64,000 bases of DNA, from positions 248,001 to 312,000 of the forward strand of contig JANFNE010000046.1 of assembly GCA_024867545.1 (NCBI GenBank), written 5' to 3'. This DNA comes from Phytopythium helicoides. Lineage: Eukaryota > Oomycota > Peronosporomycetes > Pythiales > Pythiaceae. The translations under genes and the position numbers were made by a program. This document shows positions 62,708-64,000 of this stretch, one piece after another. The notes under the pieces are model-generated. The model was given only the letters and a program-made list of their open reading frames with translations. It made no database searches and was not told the origin of the DNA. Positions within the stretch are counted from its first letter, which is position 1, and each line of letters begins with the position of its first letter.

Positions 62708-63715
62708 ATGTGGTTCAGCACGATCGCCATGGCGCAGTGGTACGCGCAGGGCCTGCGGTACTATGGGCACAGAGGCTTCGCGGCCGCCCGCGCGACGTGG
62801 AGCGACCCCGAGATGGCGGCGTTCCGAGACTTGTCGGCGCGACACTACGTGGTGACGGGCGCGAACGCGGGACTGGGACGCGCCATGGCCGAAGAGCTCG
62901 CCAAGCGGCGTGCCAACGTGCACATGGTGTGCCGCGACGCGGGTCGCGCCGAGGCCGCGCGCGCGGAGATCGTGGAGAGCGCCAAGGCCGCTGGCGTCGA
63001 CGACCCGCAGGTGCACGTGCACCTGGCGGACCTGGGGTCGTTCGCTAGCGTGCGCGCGTTCGCCGAGAGCTTCAAGCAACAGCACTCGCGGCTCGACGGA
63101 CTCATCAATAACGCGGGCGCTCTCTTCAATGCGGAGGCGCGCGCGAGCGACAGCGGGCTGGAGATGACCATGGCCATCGCCGTCGGTGGCTCGTTCCTGC
63201 TGACTGGGCTACTGCTGCCGGAACTCAAGCGCGCGCCGAATGGCCGCGTCATCAACGTTTCGTCTGGCGGGCAGTACCTCGTGGCCGTCTCGGACCCGCG
63301 CGAGCTGCTGGGAACCAAGCCGCTTGGCGATGCGTTCAACGGGACGGCCGCGTACTCGCGTGCCAAGCGAGTTCAGGTCGAGCTGACCAAGCGGTGGGCC
63401 GCCGAGCCGGCCGCCGAGGGCGTCGCGTTCCACAGCATGCACCCCGGCTGGGCCGTGACGCCCGGCGCGTCGTCGTCCATCAGCGACTTTGTCGATCGGC
63501 ACCGCGCCATGATGCGCGACGAGCACCAAGGCGCTGACACAGCCGTGTGGCTCGCGATCTCGGACGAGCCCGCGGGTCGCAGCGGGCGCTTCTGGTTCGA
63601 CCGCGCCGAGGCGAGGACCGACATGGTGCTGGCCGGCACGGCGTGGAGCGACGCCGACCGCCAGCGGCTCTGGGAGCAGTGCGAGCAGACTTGCGGCTGG
63701 CGCGCGGCCGAGTAG
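62708..63715 (+). CDS. Short-chain dehydrogenase/reductase, DHRS12-like
   Basis: A 335-residue, intron-free, GC-rich gene encodes a classical-fold NAD(P)(H) oxidoreductase. The cofactor motif TGANAGLG is at residues 50-57, a VCRD stretch at 74-77 (the Arg favours NADP(H)), a DLG turn at 108-110, NNAG at 134-137, the catalytic Ser at 185/186 (VSSGG) and YSRAK at 216-220, then HPGWAVTPG (245-253). The long gap between the active Ser and Tyr, the GADTAVWLA block (275-283) and the SGRFWFDR block (292-299) match my memory of the DHRS12 subfamily; the substrate is unknown. Unusually, the Asn of the SDR tetrad (NxxG before FLLT) is Ala158. The start chosen is the ATG at 62708, which has G at -3; Met8 (62729) is an alternative. 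There is no signal peptide or clear membrane helix. It stands alone, about 740 bp from the satellite. Confidence 0.92.
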   Translation: MWFSTIAMAQWYAQGLRYYGHRGFAAARATWSDPEMAAFRDLSARHYVVTGANAGLGRAMAEELAKRRANVHMVCRDAGRAEAARAEIVESAKAAGVDDPQVHVHLADLGSFASVRAFAESFKQQHSRLDGLINNAGALFNAEARASDSGLEMTMAIAVGGSFLLTGLLLPELKRAPNGRVINVSSGGQYLVAVSDPRELLGTKPLGDAFNGTAAYSRAKRVQVELTKRWAAEPAAEGVAFHSMHPGWAVTPGASSSISDFVDRHRAMMRDEHQGADTAVWLAISDEPAGRSGRFWFDRAEARTDMVLAGTAWSDADRQRLWEQCEQTCGWRAAE

Positions 63716-63728
63716 CGCGGCCGAGTAG
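63703..63728 (+). repeat. 13-bp tandem duplication over the SDR stop codon
   Basis: CGCGGCCGAGTAG occurs at 63703-63715 and again at 63716-63728. The first copy holds the last codons and the TAG stop of the SDR gene. The second repeats them out of frame, just downstream. It is a small slippage duplication with no effect on the protein. Confidence 0.8.
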
Positions 63729-64000
63729 TAGCCTCGAACAGCAAACCGACCGACACCACCACCAAATACATACTCGTGCACACCGCGCTCGCTGTGATTA
63801 CCATCGCAGCATTGACGTGGCCGGCGGCCGCTCGTCGCGTCGTCGACGACGCGAACGTGTTGCCCACAAAAGTACAGATCCCAGCTGACTGACAGGAAGA
63901 TCCGCAGATTTCGCACTTAGCCGGGATTCCGCTCTCGTTCCGCGTGCCGCCGTGCTACGCGTCGGCCCATTGATCGTTTTTCGGCGCCTGCAGCTCCCGA
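63716..64000. other. 3' flank of the SDR gene, no gene recognised
   Basis: Long frames on the minus strand across 63209-63916 are shadows of the GC-rich SDR gene. No AATAAA is evident in the first 100 bp after the stop. GCCCATTGATCG followed by a T run near 63965 vaguely resembles an oomycete initiator element and could belong to a gene starting beyond the window, but the match is partial. Confidence 0.35.

Noticed and set aside
62542..63048. Plus-strand 168-codon frame overlapping the SDR gene
   Set aside because: It is an Arg/Gly-rich shadow of the GC-rich SDR gene in another frame.
63209..63916. Minus-strand frames of 164 and 235 codons opposite the SDR gene
   Set aside because: Antisense shadows caused by high GC at third codon positions; no domain recognised.
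63964..63982. Oomycete initiator-like sequence at the right edge
   Set aside because: Only the CCATT core and a following T run fit; the rest of the consensus does not, and no gene start is in view.

Overview
The window is eukaryotic and most probably oomycete. I infer this from the style of the retroelement proteins (a Ty3/gypsy pol with two RNase H domains in a row, and a copia pol) and from a GC-rich, intron-free reading frame at the right edge. This rests on recalled family features, not on a database search. Three parts can be seen: a retroelement graveyard (1-3975), one enormous satellite array (4141-61966, about 90% of the window), and a short unique right flank with a single intact gene (62708-63715).

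Left flank. It opens inside the 3' end of a copia (Ty1) pol gene (RNase H, stop at 386-388). A purine tract and a candidate LTR starting TGTTGAGGG at 396 follow. Next is a broken sense-strand Ty3/gypsy element: gag end with a damaged zinc knuckle, the tail of the protease, the N-terminal part of RT, then a direct jump to the end of integrase near 2503-2511. Downstream and antisense lies a second gypsy remnant (about 3975 down to 2750). It carries the RT YxDD box, thumb, connection, RNase H and a second archaeal-type RNase H, that is, much of what the sense copy lacks. All of this is dead: frames are shifted, stops are in frame and key residues are lost.

Satellite. About 500 head-to-tail copies of a 115-bp monomer run without interruption for 57.8 kb. 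The plus strand of the monomer is G-rich (by hand count 52 G, 26 A, 24 T, 13 C). Each monomer holds a perfect 7-bp GC hairpin and a short G-tract cluster. By variant content the array divides into five blocks: a left block in perfect 115-bp register with only three variable sites (4141-16385); an indel-bearing zone (16386-19530); about 142 units in which I see no difference (19531-35866); a short stretch dense in 1-base indels (35867-37916); and a right block scattered with 121-bp units (37917-61966). Both array edges carry more variants than the middle. The reverse strand has no stop codon in the consensus in any frame, which yields spurious reading frames of up to 18,960 codons. No coding function is supported.

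Right flank. About 740 bp of unique, AT-richer sequence separates the array from an intact short-chain dehydrogenase/reductase of the DHRS12 type (335 aa). The rest of the window (63716-64000) is its 3' flank. I see no convincing tRNA, rRNA, CRISPR array or telomere repeat. The most interesting material is the array itself: its homogeneity, variant structure, hairpin, strand asymmetry and possible assembly seams.
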